Below, piece after piece: positions 52,790 to 61,930 of a stretch of DNA of 64,000 nucleotides. A program made the position numbers and the translations under genes. Source of the stretch: Fibrella forsythiae (GTDB taxonomy: Bacteria > Bacteroidota > Bacteroidia > Cytophagales > Spirosomataceae); NCBI RefSeq assembly GCF_017353175.1, contig NZ_JAFMYW010000012.1, positions 186,001 to 250,000 of the forward strand. Direction: 5' to 3'. The notes beneath the pieces were generated by a model that did no database searches, was not told the origin of the DNA, and saw only the letters and a list, made by a program, of their open reading frames with translations. The stretch's first letter is position 1; every line of letters begins with the position of its first letter.

Positions 52790-52836
52790 CTGACTGTTTA
52801 GCTTCACGCTATCACGAATCCAACCAAATAGACCAT

Positions 52837-52884
52837 AAAAATGCCCCTGCTTAAGCGTGAATTAGCTTAAGCAGGGGCATTTTT
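52837..52884. terminator. Bidirectional terminator between convergent genes
   Basis: A perfect 20-bp stem (52837-52856 with 52865-52884) and an 8-base loop. It has A4 at the left and T5 at the right, between the formylglycine-generating enzyme gene and the M28 peptidase gene, whose 3' ends face each other. Confidence 0.92.
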
Positions 52885-52903
52885 AATTCGCAACAGCTGA
52901 CCG

Positions 52904-54496
52904 TTACCGGGCGGGAATCTGCGCGGTTGGAGCTACAGGCTCTTTTGCAGGAATTTTCTGATCACGCATGGCGGCGTTATACACGAAGGCTGCCACTACA
53001 GTAGCGGCCTGTTTCAGATCATCGGGTTGCAGGTGATCGTAGGTATCCATGTTCGTATGGTGGGTACGTGTGTTGTATTCGATCCGGTCCTGAATGAACT
53101 GGAATCCCGGAATACCCACCCGGTCGAACGACTGGTGATCGGTACCACCCGTGTTTTGGGCCGTTACGGTCGTTGCGCCCAGATCGTTGAACGGCTTCAG
53201 CCACTGCGAGAAAATTGGTCCGGCAGCTACGTTGCCCTGCAGATAAATACCCCGGATCTTACCCGTTCCGTTATCGACGTTGAAGTAAGCCGAAATATTC
53301 TCGCCGTCTTTCGTCAGCTTGCTGGTCTTGGCATCGACCAGGTGGTTCGTCACATAATTCCGTGAGCCGAACAGGCCCTGCTCTTCGCCGCTCCACAGCG
53401 CAATACGGATGGTCCGGCGAGGCTTCGCGCCAACGGCCTTCAGAATCCGAACGGCCTCCATCATGACCGAACTGCCAGCGGCGTTGTCGGTAGCACCCGT
53501 AGCGGCATGCCACGAGTCAAGGTGAGCACCGAGCATTACCACTTCATCTTTCAACTTCGGATCAGTACCCGGAATTTCGGCCAGTACATTGTAGCCCTTG
53601 ATGTCGTCGGCGAAGAATTTGGTTTTCACGTCGACCTCCAGCTTCACAGGTACGTTCGCCTTCATCAACCGGCACAGCATCATGTAATCTTCCGCCGAGA
53701 TCGACAGGTCGGCCAGATCATCAGGCACGGCACCCAGGGCCGCGTTGGCGTAGTCGCCGCTTACGAACAGCGTACCGTCTTTGCTGGTTTGCGTACTGTT
53801 CAGGATACCAACGGCGCCTTCCGTTTTGGCCATTTTGCGCATCTTCTGGTTGAAGACGTTACGGGTCCGCATGGTCTGCATCATCCGGCGCATGGTCGAA
53901 TCACCACCCGCGCCACCGCGTTGGCCACCGCCACCCCGTGGGGCTTCTGCACTCGCCATTTTCTGCAATTCGTCATCCGTGTAACGATCGGCATCAGCTT
54001 TGAACGAAGGCGATATCTTATACGACTGGTCCATCAGAATAATCTTATTCTTTAGCTTACCCTTATAATTTTCCAGGGCCATCGTATCGGTATCCGTAAT
54101 GAAAAGTATGTCGGCCGTTTGCAGCTTGTTCGTACTGCCGCTCCAGGCACGGGGAACGGCGATCATCGACTTGTAATACGGGGCGGTCATGGCGAAATAA
54201 GAGCGTTCTACGTTCCAGCCTTTTCCCCAATCGCCCCACGATTCGAGGCGGGCGTTTTGCAAGCCGTAACCAGCCAGTTTTCCTTTGGCGTAGTTGGCCG
54301 CATTGACATAACCAGGGCCCTGAATCCGGGGGCCATTCACGTCGGTCAGGTGAAAAGCCAGATCCATTACCTGCGACTTTTGCATTCCTTCCTGACGAAT
54401 CTTGTCCATCGTAGCCATGTCAATTTTCTCGTCCTGGCCATAAGAAAGTAACGAACCGCCAACGAGCAGTCCGGTGAGTAGTAGTTTGTTTGTCAT
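52904..54496 (-). CDS. Secreted M28-family zinc aminopeptidase
   Basis: 530 residues from the ATG at 54496, where a signal peptide begins (TNKLLLTGLLVGGSLLSYGQ); an upstream ATG adds 23 unlikely residues. A PA (protease-associated) domain lies in the middle (residues about 130-300) with a Gly-rich insert. The co-catalytic zinc ligands are visible: His in VVMLGAHLDSW, Asp in GATDNAAGSSVMME, Glu-Glu in LWSGEEQGLFGS, Asp in YFNVDNGTG and His in THHTNMDTYDHL. It releases N-terminal residues from peptides in the periplasm or outside the cell. It stands alone between a terminator and a divergent PhoD-like gene. Confidence 0.93.
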   Translation of the reverse strand: MTNKLLLTGLLVGGSLLSYGQDEKIDMATMDKIRQEGMQKSQVMDLAFHLTDVNGPRIQGPGYVNAANYAKGKLAGYGLQNARLESWGDWGKGWNVERSYFAMTAPYYKSMIAVPRAWSGSTNKLQTADILFITDTDTMALENYKGKLKNKIILMDQSYKISPSFKADADRYTDDELQKMASAEAPRGGGGQRGGAGGDSTMRRMMQTMRTRNVFNQKMRKMAKTEGAVGILNSTQTSKDGTLFVSGDYANAALGAVPDDLADLSISAEDYMMLCRLMKANVPVKLEVDVKTKFFADDIKGYNVLAEIPGTDPKLKDEVVMLGAHLDSWHAATGATDNAAGSSVMMEAVRILKAVGAKPRRTIRIALWSGEEQGLFGSRNYVTNHLVDAKTSKLTKDGENISAYFNVDNGTGKIRGIYLQGNVAAGPIFSQWLKPFNDLGATTVTAQNTGGTDHQSFDRVGIPGFQFIQDRIEYNTRTHHTNMDTYDHLQPDDLKQAATVVAAFVYNAAMRDQKIPAKEPVAPTAQIPAR

Positions 54497-54718
54497 GAAA
54501 TATGGTAAAGTTGGGGAAGTAGCCCGAAGATAACGATTTAGCGTTAGTGAGTAGTCATTTGGCAATACGTTACTGCTTTAGGTCTATATTTTCGCAGCCA
54601 AATGCTACATATGACAGAATATAGTTTTGTAAACTGAACATTCAGCAGAAAGCGCCAGTCCGATCACATTCCTTCATTAACAAATTAAGATGACTTATCT
54701 GGCAACGGGCTAAACGCC

Positions 54719-54726
54719 TACTTTTG
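54719..54726 (+). promoter_or_regulatory. Candidate -7 element for the PhoD-like gene
   Basis: TACTTTTG, identical to the box in the tRNA-Arg promoter, 27 bases before the ATG at 54753. The -33 element is not obvious. The remaining part of the 256-base divergent gap shows nothing else. Confidence 0.5.
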
Positions 54727-54752
54727 TCAGGTCTACGATTCAGCTAATCCGA

Positions 54753-55763
54753 ATGAAACACCTCATTACTCTTGGCCTGTTAGGCTGCGCCTTATTCACA
54801 GGCTGCCGGACCAGCCAGACAACCAGTTCGCAACAACCCGTCACCACCATTGCCTTTGGTTCATGCAGCGACCAGAAGCGGCCACAACCGCTCTGGGATG
54901 ACATCGTGGCGCAAAAGCCCGACGTCTGGGTGTGGCTTGGCGACAATATCTACGGCGATTCGGAAAGTATGGACACGTTGCGTGCCAAGTACGATCGACA
55001 GAAATCGAACCCGGTCTATAAGCAACTACGCCAGTCGACACAGATCATCGGCGTTTGGGACGATCATGATTATGGCGTGAACGATGGTGGCAAAGAGTAT
55101 CCGAAGCGCAAGGAAAGTCAGCAGGTGATGCTCGATTTTCTGGACGTACCGGCCACCAGCCCTCTCAGGAAGCAGGAAGGCGCATACTCGGCCCACACCT
55201 ATGGGCCAAAAGGGCAACGGGTAAAGGTAATTTTGCTGGATGCCCGGTATTTCCGTGACCCGCTGAAGAAAAACGGGAAAGACAACGTACCTGACCCATC
55301 AGGCGATATGCTGGGGGAAGCCCAATGGCGTTGGCTGGAAAAGGAACTAACCAACTCCGACGCTGATGTACATGTCATCGGTAGCGGCGTTCAGGTGCTG
55401 CCCGAAGAACACGTCTATGAAAAATGGGCTAACTTCCCCACCGCCCGTCAGCGCCTGCTTGAGCTACTGGTCAAGACGATGCCCAAAGGTGCCCTCTTTA
55501 TCAGCGGCGACCGACATATGGCCGAAGTATCGAAAGTGACCGTACCCGGCCTCAGTTATGCCCTTTTCGACATCACCAGTAGCGGCCTGACCCACGTATC
55601 GAAACCACACGTAGAAGCCAATAAACACCGCGTTGGCGAGATGGTGACTGAACTAAACTACGGCCTGATCACGATCGACTGGAACAAAAAACCGCTAACC
55701 GCCACAGTCAAGATCAACGGCGACAAACAGGCAACGTACCTGACGCAGGAAGTTACCTTTTAG
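54753..55763 (+). CDS. PhoD-like alkaline phosphatase, lipoprotein
   Basis: 336 residues with a lipobox (LGCALFTGC near residue 18). The metallophosphatase core is visible: IAFGSCSDQKRPQPLWDD, WVWLGDNIYGD, QIIGVWDDHDYGVNDGG, ILLDARYFRDP and ALFISGDRHMAE. PhoD-type enzymes hydrolyse phosphomonoesters or diesters outside the cytoplasm with iron and calcium. The protein lacks the N-terminal Ig-like domain of Bacillus PhoD and is of the shorter type common in Bacteroidota. It ends in a 16-bp hairpin terminator shared with the convergent VOC gene. Confidence 0.9.
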   Translation: MKHLITLGLLGCALFTGCRTSQTTSSQQPVTTIAFGSCSDQKRPQPLWDDIVAQKPDVWVWLGDNIYGDSESMDTLRAKYDRQKSNPVYKQLRQSTQIIGVWDDHDYGVNDGGKEYPKRKESQQVMLDFLDVPATSPLRKQEGAYSAHTYGPKGQRVKVILLDARYFRDPLKKNGKDNVPDPSGDMLGEAQWRWLEKELTNSDADVHVIGSGVQVLPEEHVYEKWANFPTARQRLLELLVKTMPKGALFISGDRHMAEVSKVTVPGLSYALFDITSSGLTHVSKPHVEANKHRVGEMVTELNYGLITIDWNKKPLTATVKINGDKQATYLTQEVTF

Positions 55764-55764
55764 C

Positions 55765-55813
55765 GTAGTTTCTTCGCTGGTTGAGTCCCCTGACTAGCCA
55801 GCGAAGAAACTAC
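55765..55813. terminator. Hairpin between convergent PhoD-like and VOC genes
   Basis: A perfect 16-bp stem (55765-55780 with 55798-55813) with a 17-base loop. Without a strong T-run, but placed 2 bases beyond the PhoD-like stop codon and 24 bases from the VOC stop. Confidence 0.8.
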
Positions 55814-55836
55814 AGCGCGAAAACAATAGTCTACAG

Positions 55837-56298
55837 CTAGGCCTGTTCCAGCGCAGCGATATCGAGTTTGGTCATGTTCAGCATGGCGGCCATGGCTCGC
55901 TTTGCTTTGGCCGGATCTTTATGGCTAAGCAGACTACCTAGTGCAGAGGGCACCACTTGCCACGATACCCCAAATCTATCTTTCAGCCAACCGCACTGCC
56001 CTTTTTCGCCCCCATCGGATAGTTTCTCCCAAAAGTGATCGATCTCTTCCTGCGTTTCGCAGCTGATGAAAAGCGAAATACCATTGGTAAAGCTGAAACT
56101 CGGCCCACCGTTCAGGGCATAAAACGGTTGGCCATCGAGTTGAAACACAACAGACATAGCACTTCCCGGTTGGCCGGGTCCAGCGTCGCCGGATCGGCTT
56201 ACATGGGTAATGGCTGAGTTTTTGAATACAGACGTATACAGCGTTGCGGCCTCTTCGGCTTGATTGTTAAACGTCAGGAATGTAGTGATCTTTTGCAT
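55837..56298 (-). CDS. VOC-family protein (3-demethylubiquinone methyltransferase-like fold)
   Basis: 153 residues from the ATG at 56298 (QKITTFLTFNNQAEEAATLY), where the domain starts; an in-frame upstream ATG at 56385 is not conserved. It has the two beta-alpha-beta modules of the PhnB-like vicinal-oxygen-chelate group: ATLYTSVFKNSAITHVSR, QPFYALNGGPSFSFTNGISLFISC, and CGWLKDRFGVSWQVVPSAL. Function of this group is generally unknown. A terminator for the upstream tricorn-like gene lies 110 bases ahead of it. Confidence 0.9.
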   Translation of the reverse strand: MQKITTFLTFNNQAEEAATLYTSVFKNSAITHVSRSGDAGPGQPGSAMSVVFQLDGQPFYALNGGPSFSFTNGISLFISCETQEEIDHFWEKLSDGGEKGQCGWLKDRFGVSWQVVPSALGSLLSHKDPAKAKRAMAAMLNMTKLDIAALEQA

Positions 56299-56410
56299 GT
56301 TGTTTACCGGTTTATGAAGAGCAAATGTAACGCAGAAGCTGCTGGTCGGTAGTGGGTAAGAATGACAATGTGAGGGGGGAATCAAGCCAATACATGTGGA
56401 TTGGGCCTAC

Positions 56411-56450
56411 GAAAAACGCCCCGAAATAAAGCTATTCCGGGGCGTTTCTG
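56411..56450 (-). terminator. Intrinsic terminator of the tricorn-like protease gene
   Basis: Stem 56414-56423 with 56438-56447 (10 bp, GC-rich), followed on the minus strand by TTTTTC. It lies about 50 bases beyond the stop of the minus-strand S41 peptidase gene. Confidence 0.85.
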
Positions 56451-56499
56451 CTTATTGTACTGGCCAGCGTGTATTGCGTCGAGCGACAGCACCAACCAC

Positions 56500-59400
56500 T
56501 TACTTTCCGTTCATTACCTTACCCGACTTCGTCTCGTCGAGCTGTTTCGTCAATTCCTTCACCGCCGTGCTCAGCTGTAGATTCTGGTCGGTGTAGCTCT
56601 CACCGATGGGGCGCGACACAGGTACGTCGACGGGGCGGGGAGCCAGTTCCATGTCTTTGCCTGTGTTATCGGTAATCTTCGAGAAGGGCAGTCGAATCGA
56701 CGAACCATCGATGAGTTGCGCTGCCGATGTAAAGATGATCCAGCCGGCGGTTGGTTCGCCCACCACTTTTCCCAGTTTCAGCGAACGGTACCCTTCCGTG
56801 AAATCCTCGGCATCAGACAGTGAATGTTGGTTCGTGACCAGAATCGTTGGCGTTTCCAATGCACGCTGACCCAGTTGTGATCGGGCCGGTGCGGCGGGCA
56901 ACCCGCGTGATGTCATGGTCAGGTAGCCTTTCCGGGCGAATACATCGATGGCGTACGGATTGACGAAGCCACCGTTGTTGTTGCGCACATCTACGACCAC
57001 GCCCTCGCGCGCATGATTGTCGGCATCCAGGTCAATGTACAACTGGTTCAGCGACTCGGCCGACATATCGAACATGTGAACGTACCCGAGCCGTCCGTTG
57101 CTGGCTTTGTCAACGAAGTCACGTTGCTGCTGAACCCACTGTTTATAGAGTAACCCCTTCTCCGTTGCCAGATTGACCGGCAACACGCTTACGTCTTTAG
57201 GCGCGGCCGTTGGGCCAGTTGCCACGGCCAGCGTAATGCGGCGGTTGATTTTGTTGTTCAGCAACTGGTCCAGATTGGTAGTGGCGTCGATCGTTGTCCC
57301 ATCAACGGATAGCACGTAATCACCGGTTTTGATCGTTCCGGACAGGAAAGCGGGGCCCAGGTTAACTACCTCGGTAACCATCAGCTTACCCGTATTCTCG
57401 TAGGTGATCCGGTCAAAACGCAGGCCCAGCCGTCCGGTCGTAATGTCAACAGCGCCTTGCGGACCCGATACGCCCGAGTGTGACGCATTCAATTCGCCTA
57501 CCATCAGGTTTAGTAAGCGGCGAAGTTCGTCGGGGGTTCTGGCTCCTGCGGCATAGGGTTCGTAGTTTGCTTTTATGTCGTTCCAGTTCGTGCCGTGGAA
57601 CTCAGGGTCGTAGAAACCTTTGTTCTGCACGTCCCACGCCTGCTGGAACACTTGCAGTTTTTCGGTCGCAAAATCAACGTCCAGCTCAGCAGTCACGGCC
57701 AACGGTTTAGGCTCCCTCGATGTGAGCGAGATCGACTGAATACGGCCCTGCTCCAGGTAGTAAACGTCTTTCCCGTCGGCGGTGAACTGCGCGTTGCTCT
57801 TTTGCCCCGGCGTGGTTGTCAGCTGACGTGCCACAGGTCGTTCGCTACCTGTTTCGTCCAGTGAGTAGGTGTACAGATTCTGCCGACCGGCCACACTGGC
57901 AACCAGCAACAGCGTTTTTCCATCTTTACTGATCGTCTGCTGATCCACTTCGATTCCCACCGGCAACAGGCTGAGCCGCTGACGGATACCATCGAACACA
58001 ACAGTTGTGTTTTCTTTCCCCACCCCTTTCGACTTTGCGGTTGTATCGAGTGGCGTACGACCTTGTGGGGCCGTTGACGTGCTGGTTGGCGTTGTGGTTC
58101 TCACGTTGCGGGGCACCTCCTCATTAAACAGGTCACGGAACTGATCTTCACGGAATTTAGGCAGCTTCGGCACCAGATCGACGCGGGCAATCTGGGCGGT
58201 TTCGGTACGCTGATTGGTACCAAACAGAATGTACTTGCCATCGGGGCTCCAGTTCACGTTGCCGCCAAAGGTATTGGCCAGAAAGCTCACCGGCTTAGCC
58301 TCACCACCAGCGATTGGCACCACCCACACATTGCGGAAGGTTTTGGTACCATAAGCCACAAACGCCAGCCATTTGCCATCGGGCGAGAAGGTCAACGTAC
58401 CTGACCCGGCAAAGGGTGCCCGCCCCAGATAACCTTTGTACAGCACCCGGTCTTTCCTGGTGCCCATATCCATAATGCGTAATTCCTGCCCATTGCGCAT
58501 AAACGCCACTGACTGCCCATCTGGCGACACCACGGGCGAACTGTCGTCGAGCGGTGAATTGGTCAGGCGGGTTTCGGCGTTGGTCGAAAAATCGTACTGG
58601 AACAGGTTGGCCATGCCATGGCGCGTGCTGGCGTAAATTAAACTGCGGCTGTTGGGCATCCAGGCCACCTGCGACTCTACGGCGGGGCTATTACTCACCC
58701 GAACGGCATCGCCACCATCTTTGGCCGACGCCGCAAACACCTCACCGTGGGCCGTAAACGCCACTTTCTTCCCATCCGGCGAAACGGCAAGATCCCGGAA
58801 TTGCGTGGTCAGCTTCTGGTGATCGACAGACGAGCCAGCCGCTGCACCGCGCAGCCGAATGGCAACCGGCGTGGCCTTTTTCGAGGCAATATCATACGAC
58901 CAGATCTGGAAATCACGCTCAAACACGATCGACTTCCCGTTGTTACTAATCGACGGCCACAGCACCCGACCATCTTTAAACGTGGTCAGCATGGTAGCCG
59001 CCCCTTTCATTGGCTTCGACCACAGGTTCTGGCTTCCGTTCCGGTCCGACATGAAGTAGATCGTCTGTCCGTCGGTGCTCCAGATCGGCCAGAGTTCCTT
59101 GGCCCCGCCTTCGGTGAGGCGTTCGTAGGTTGGTTTATCACCCTTTTTTGCCCCGATCTTGCATGTCCAGATCTCGGTCTGATCCAGGTGGCTGCTGCCT
59201 TTGCGCCACCACTGCGCCGCCGAAATACCGCGTGCTGAAAAAGCCAGCGTAGACCCATCGGGCGACGGTGTGCCAAAGAATTCGCTAGCGTAGCGGTCGG
59301 CCGTAACGGGCATCGGCGTTCCACCCGTAATGGCTACCCGGTACATGTCGTTCATGCTGGAAATATCCCGGCTTGTCGACTGGAAATACACCATCTTCCC

Positions 59401-59781
59401 ATCTTTGGCCCAGGCCGTCAGGCTTTCGGCGCCATCGTCAAACGTCAGCCGACGAAGATCACCGCTTTCCAGCGTCAGCAGGTAAATGTCGCCGTTGCCC
59501 GAACGGGTCGACGCGAAGGCGAGGTATTTCCCATCGGGCGAGTAGAGCGGTCGCGACTCATTGTCGGCGTGGGCAACCAGCAACCGGGCTTCGCCACCAG
59601 CGGCAGGAACGGTCCAGATATCGCCACCTGAAACGAACGCGATTTCGTTGCCATCGGGCGAGATTGTTGGCTCGGCAAAGGCATATTTAGGGACCGGGCC
59701 AGCCGATTGCGCAAAAACCGTTGGATAACTACTAACCCAGCAGGCGAGGAAAGGAACGAAGAATCGTACACGTTTGAGCAT
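56500..59781 (-). CDS. Tricorn-like S41 family peptidase with beta-propeller and PDZ domain
   Basis: 1093 residues with a signal peptide (FFVPFLACWVSSYPTVFAQ). Residues about 30-330 and 340-690 hold repeated WD40/TolB-like propeller blades (ISPDGNEIAFVSGGDIW, SPDGKYLAFASTRSG, SPDGKWLAFVAYGTK). A C1-type helical part (VFQQAWDVQNKGFYDPEFHG) is followed by a PDZ domain (about 770-860) and the S41 catalytic domain with the nucleophile Ser in TNQHSLSDAEDFTEGY near 1010 and GEPTAGWIIFTSA. This is the tricorn architecture, which removes di- and tripeptides from oligopeptides, here secreted. It could pair functionally with the M28 aminopeptidase. Confidence 0.93.
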   Translation of the reverse strand: MLKRVRFFVPFLACWVSSYPTVFAQSAGPVPKYAFAEPTISPDGNEIAFVSGGDIWTVPAAGGEARLLVAHADNESRPLYSPDGKYLAFASTRSGNGDIYLLTLESGDLRRLTFDDGAESLTAWAKDGKMVYFQSTSRDISSMNDMYRVAITGGTPMPVTADRYASEFFGTPSPDGSTLAFSARGISAAQWWRKGSSHLDQTEIWTCKIGAKKGDKPTYERLTEGGAKELWPIWSTDGQTIYFMSDRNGSQNLWSKPMKGAATMLTTFKDGRVLWPSISNNGKSIVFERDFQIWSYDIASKKATPVAIRLRGAAAGSSVDHQKLTTQFRDLAVSPDGKKVAFTAHGEVFAASAKDGGDAVRVSNSPAVESQVAWMPNSRSLIYASTRHGMANLFQYDFSTNAETRLTNSPLDDSSPVVSPDGQSVAFMRNGQELRIMDMGTRKDRVLYKGYLGRAPFAGSGTLTFSPDGKWLAFVAYGTKTFRNVWVVPIAGGEAKPVSFLANTFGGNVNWSPDGKYILFGTNQRTETAQIARVDLVPKLPKFREDQFRDLFNEEVPRNVRTTTPTSTSTAPQGRTPLDTTAKSKGVGKENTTVVFDGIRQRLSLLPVGIEVDQQTISKDGKTLLLVASVAGRQNLYTYSLDETGSERPVARQLTTTPGQKSNAQFTADGKDVYYLEQGRIQSISLTSREPKPLAVTAELDVDFATEKLQVFQQAWDVQNKGFYDPEFHGTNWNDIKANYEPYAAGARTPDELRRLLNLMVGELNASHSGVSGPQGAVDITTGRLGLRFDRITYENTGKLMVTEVVNLGPAFLSGTIKTGDYVLSVDGTTIDATTNLDQLLNNKINRRITLAVATGPTAAPKDVSVLPVNLATEKGLLYKQWVQQQRDFVDKASNGRLGYVHMFDMSAESLNQLYIDLDADNHAREGVVVDVRNNNGGFVNPYAIDVFARKGYLTMTSRGLPAAPARSQLGQRALETPTILVTNQHSLSDAEDFTEGYRSLKLGKVVGEPTAGWIIFTSAAQLIDGSSIRLPFSKITDNTGKDMELAPRPVDVPVSRPIGESYTDQNLQLSTAVKELTKQLDETKSGKVMNGK

Positions 59782-60025
59782 AAGAGAATGCGTGATGAAG
59801 AAAGTTGTTGAACGTACCTGAAAAGCAGTATTCTAAATATAAATACTGAATAGATGCTGTTCACAACCAATTAGTTAAGCACGCCGAATAGCTTTGTTTT
59901 ATCGCTTTATTTCGTCGAAAAGTTTTATTATATCAGTATACAAACGAGCGATAAGCCAGTTGAACAGTTATGTTATCTAGTAGTTCTATCGAAAAAATTG
60001 CTAATCGACTAAATCGACTACGACT

Positions 60026-60334
60026 ATGCCACGGGGAGATAAATCGGCTTATACGGACAAGCAAATCCGTCAGGCTGAACACATTGAAGAAGGGTATGAA
60101 AAACGGGGAATGCCCGAAGAGGAAGCAGAAAGTCGGGCCTGGGCAACGGTGAATAAGATTTCAGGGGGCGGCAAGAAAAGTGGCTCTGGCCGTGGCCATG
60201 CCGAAAACAAAGAATCGTACGAAACAGGTGGTAAGAAAGGCGGCGCAGCCTCAGCGTCACGCACTGCCGAAGAACGCTCTGCATCAGCCAAAAAAGCAGC
60301 AGAAACCCGGAAGAAAAATGCGGCCGCAAAATAA
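60026..60334 (+). CDS. Small basic KGG-motif protein
   Basis: 102 residues, very rich in Lys, Ala, Glu and Gly. The first half (KSAYTDKQIRQAEHIEEGYE then SRAWATVNKISGGGKKSG) matches a small family often labelled plasmid stabilization protein; the second half holds KGG-type repeats (ETGGKKGGAASASR) and an alanine/lysine tail, like stress-induced KGG proteins and histone-like tails. No enzyme motifs. Possibly a nucleic-acid-binding or stress protein; the actual function is unknown. It stands alone, with a gap of about 240 bases before it. Confidence 0.8.
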   Translation: MPRGDKSAYTDKQIRQAEHIEEGYEKRGMPEEEAESRAWATVNKISGGGKKSGSGRGHAENKESYETGGKKGGAASASRTAEERSASAKKAAETRKKNAAAK

Positions 60335-60340
60335 TTAGTT

Positions 60341-60432
60341 GGCTTCAGCCCCAACCCCCTAAAGGGGGCTAATGCTCCGTCAGTCTTCCTTCGCGGAGCA
60401 TTAGCCCCCTTTAGGGGGTTGGGGCTGAAGCC
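60341..60432. repeat. Perfect 39-bp-arm inverted repeat
   Basis: Arms 60341-60379 and 60394-60432 are exact reverse complements over 39 bases, around 14 bases. The core, CCCCCTAAAGGGGGCT and its complement, is a pattern seen widely in Bacteroidota intergenic regions. It separates two convergent genes and overlaps neither. Confidence 0.95.
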
Positions 60433-60437
60433 GAAGC

Positions 60438-61922
60438 TTACGCCAATGTCATTGTTTCAGTGTACACTCCCCCAAACCGGTCGGTTGCGCGTACCGTGAT
60501 TTTCTTCGCTGATACTGATGGCTGGAAGAAAAACAGGTGATCGGTCATGGTGGGGTCAACGAACTTATGCTTTTTGGGCAGATCGGGGCCCGCGTAGAGT
60601 TCAACCGCCCAGGGGTCATGAGCAACGCGCTGTTCGGGCGTCCCTTTCATAACGCCATCTTCGAGCCACTCCAGTTTCCACTTGGGGTCCCAGTTCCAGA
60701 CGTTTACCGCCATGTGGTCTGGGGCCGTTTTTACGCGGCCTTTTTCGTAGAGCCGAAGCTGGTGCTCGCGTGGCTTGCCCGTCGATTTATAATACCAGCG
60801 AATATCGCCGCCATCGACTTCGTATACTGCGTAGCCGCTCGGTGTACCATCGCTACAGATTGGGCCAGTCCACCACGCGCCGCAAACGGTTCCGTGTACG
60901 TGTTCCATGACAGAGCCTTCTTCCCACTTTTCGTTCACGTGCGTATGGCCCGACATGATGTGTGCGTTGAACGGCTTCAGCATCTCGTACAACTGTTTCC
61001 GGTTCGACACGCTGCCGCCCAGTTCCTCTTCTTTCAGATTCTCGCGGCGTTTGTGGCCCGTCTGTGTCGGAATATGCAGGCTGACAACCACCGTTGTACC
61101 GGGCTTCACCAATTTTAGATCCTGCTCCAGCCAGTGTAGCTGGTTTTCGGTCAGGTAGCCGATGTACTTTTTCGCTGTGCCTATGAAAAATACATCGTCG
61201 AGCATCACGTAATGCACCTGCCCCCGGTTAAACGAATAATACGTCGGGCCGAATTGCTGCTTGAAGGTTTTCGCCGAGTAGTCGTCTGAACGCGCATCGA
61301 GGTCAAGGTCGTGGTTGCCGATGACGTTGAAGAAAGGCACACCGGTCATGCCGATCGCCTCTTTGTAGTCGGCATACAGCTCGAAATGATCCCATACCAG
61401 ATCGCCGCAGCCGATACCGTGAAAGAGTGAGTCTTTCGGGTACGAGGCCACCAGATCGCGAAGGTCGGGGGCCGATTGAGCTTTTAGTTGCTCACCGTCT
61501 TTTTTAGAGATAATCTGTGTATCAGCCCAGACCACAAACTGGTGTTTTCGGTCATCGACAGCCAGCTTTTCCAGCTTGAAATCGGCTGTAAGCCCGCCAT
61601 TTTTCGCGGTGATGGGCTGGAAGAACTGCGCCACACCACGCTCATGCGGAACGGCATAACCTGCTGGCAAACTGATATACACGAACTCTGCCGCCGCAGC
61701 CGCCGGTAGCGAATACTGCCCGTTCTTGTCGGTCACCACCACCGAATAACCATCCGTCACGGCCACATTGGCAATTCCTTTGCCGTTACCAAGAACACGG
61801 CCGGTAATGGTTCCAGGTACGTTAGTTGCCGGGTACGTATGGGCTACCGCTACGGGGGCCGCTGTTGTTACGGCCGCTCCCGACCAGCCCAGGTATTTAA
61901 GAAATGATCGTCTGTTTACCAT
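60438..61922 (-). CDS. Tat-exported calcineurin-like phosphoesterase
   Basis: 494 residues. A twin-arginine signal (NRRSFLKYLGWSGAAVTTAAP) is followed by a carboxypeptidase-regulatory-like N-domain (about 35-120: GTITGRVLGNGKGIANVAV), the metallophosphatase domain (about 125-370) and a C-terminal beta domain. Metal ligands are seen in VVWADTQI, IGCGDLVWDHF, FNVIGNHDLDLDAR, VVVSLHIPTQTGH and HIMSGHTHVNEKW. It resembles exported phosphoesterases encoded beside SusCD pairs in Bacteroidota; the substrate may be a phosphorylated glycan or phosphodiester. It lies 8 bases downstream of the SusD-like gene and is probably co-transcribed. Confidence 0.92.
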   Translation of the reverse strand: MVNRRSFLKYLGWSGAAVTTAAPVAVAHTYPATNVPGTITGRVLGNGKGIANVAVTDGYSVVVTDKNGQYSLPAAAAAEFVYISLPAGYAVPHERGVAQFFQPITAKNGGLTADFKLEKLAVDDRKHQFVVWADTQIISKKDGEQLKAQSAPDLRDLVASYPKDSLFHGIGCGDLVWDHFELYADYKEAIGMTGVPFFNVIGNHDLDLDARSDDYSAKTFKQQFGPTYYSFNRGQVHYVMLDDVFFIGTAKKYIGYLTENQLHWLEQDLKLVKPGTTVVVSLHIPTQTGHKRRENLKEEELGGSVSNRKQLYEMLKPFNAHIMSGHTHVNEKWEEGSVMEHVHGTVCGAWWTGPICSDGTPSGYAVYEVDGGDIRWYYKSTGKPREHQLRLYEKGRVKTAPDHMAVNVWNWDPKWKLEWLEDGVMKGTPEQRVAHDPWAVELYAGPDLPKKHKFVDPTMTDHLFFFQPSVSAKKITVRATDRFGGVYTETMTLA

Positions 61923-61930
61923 TGGTTTTA

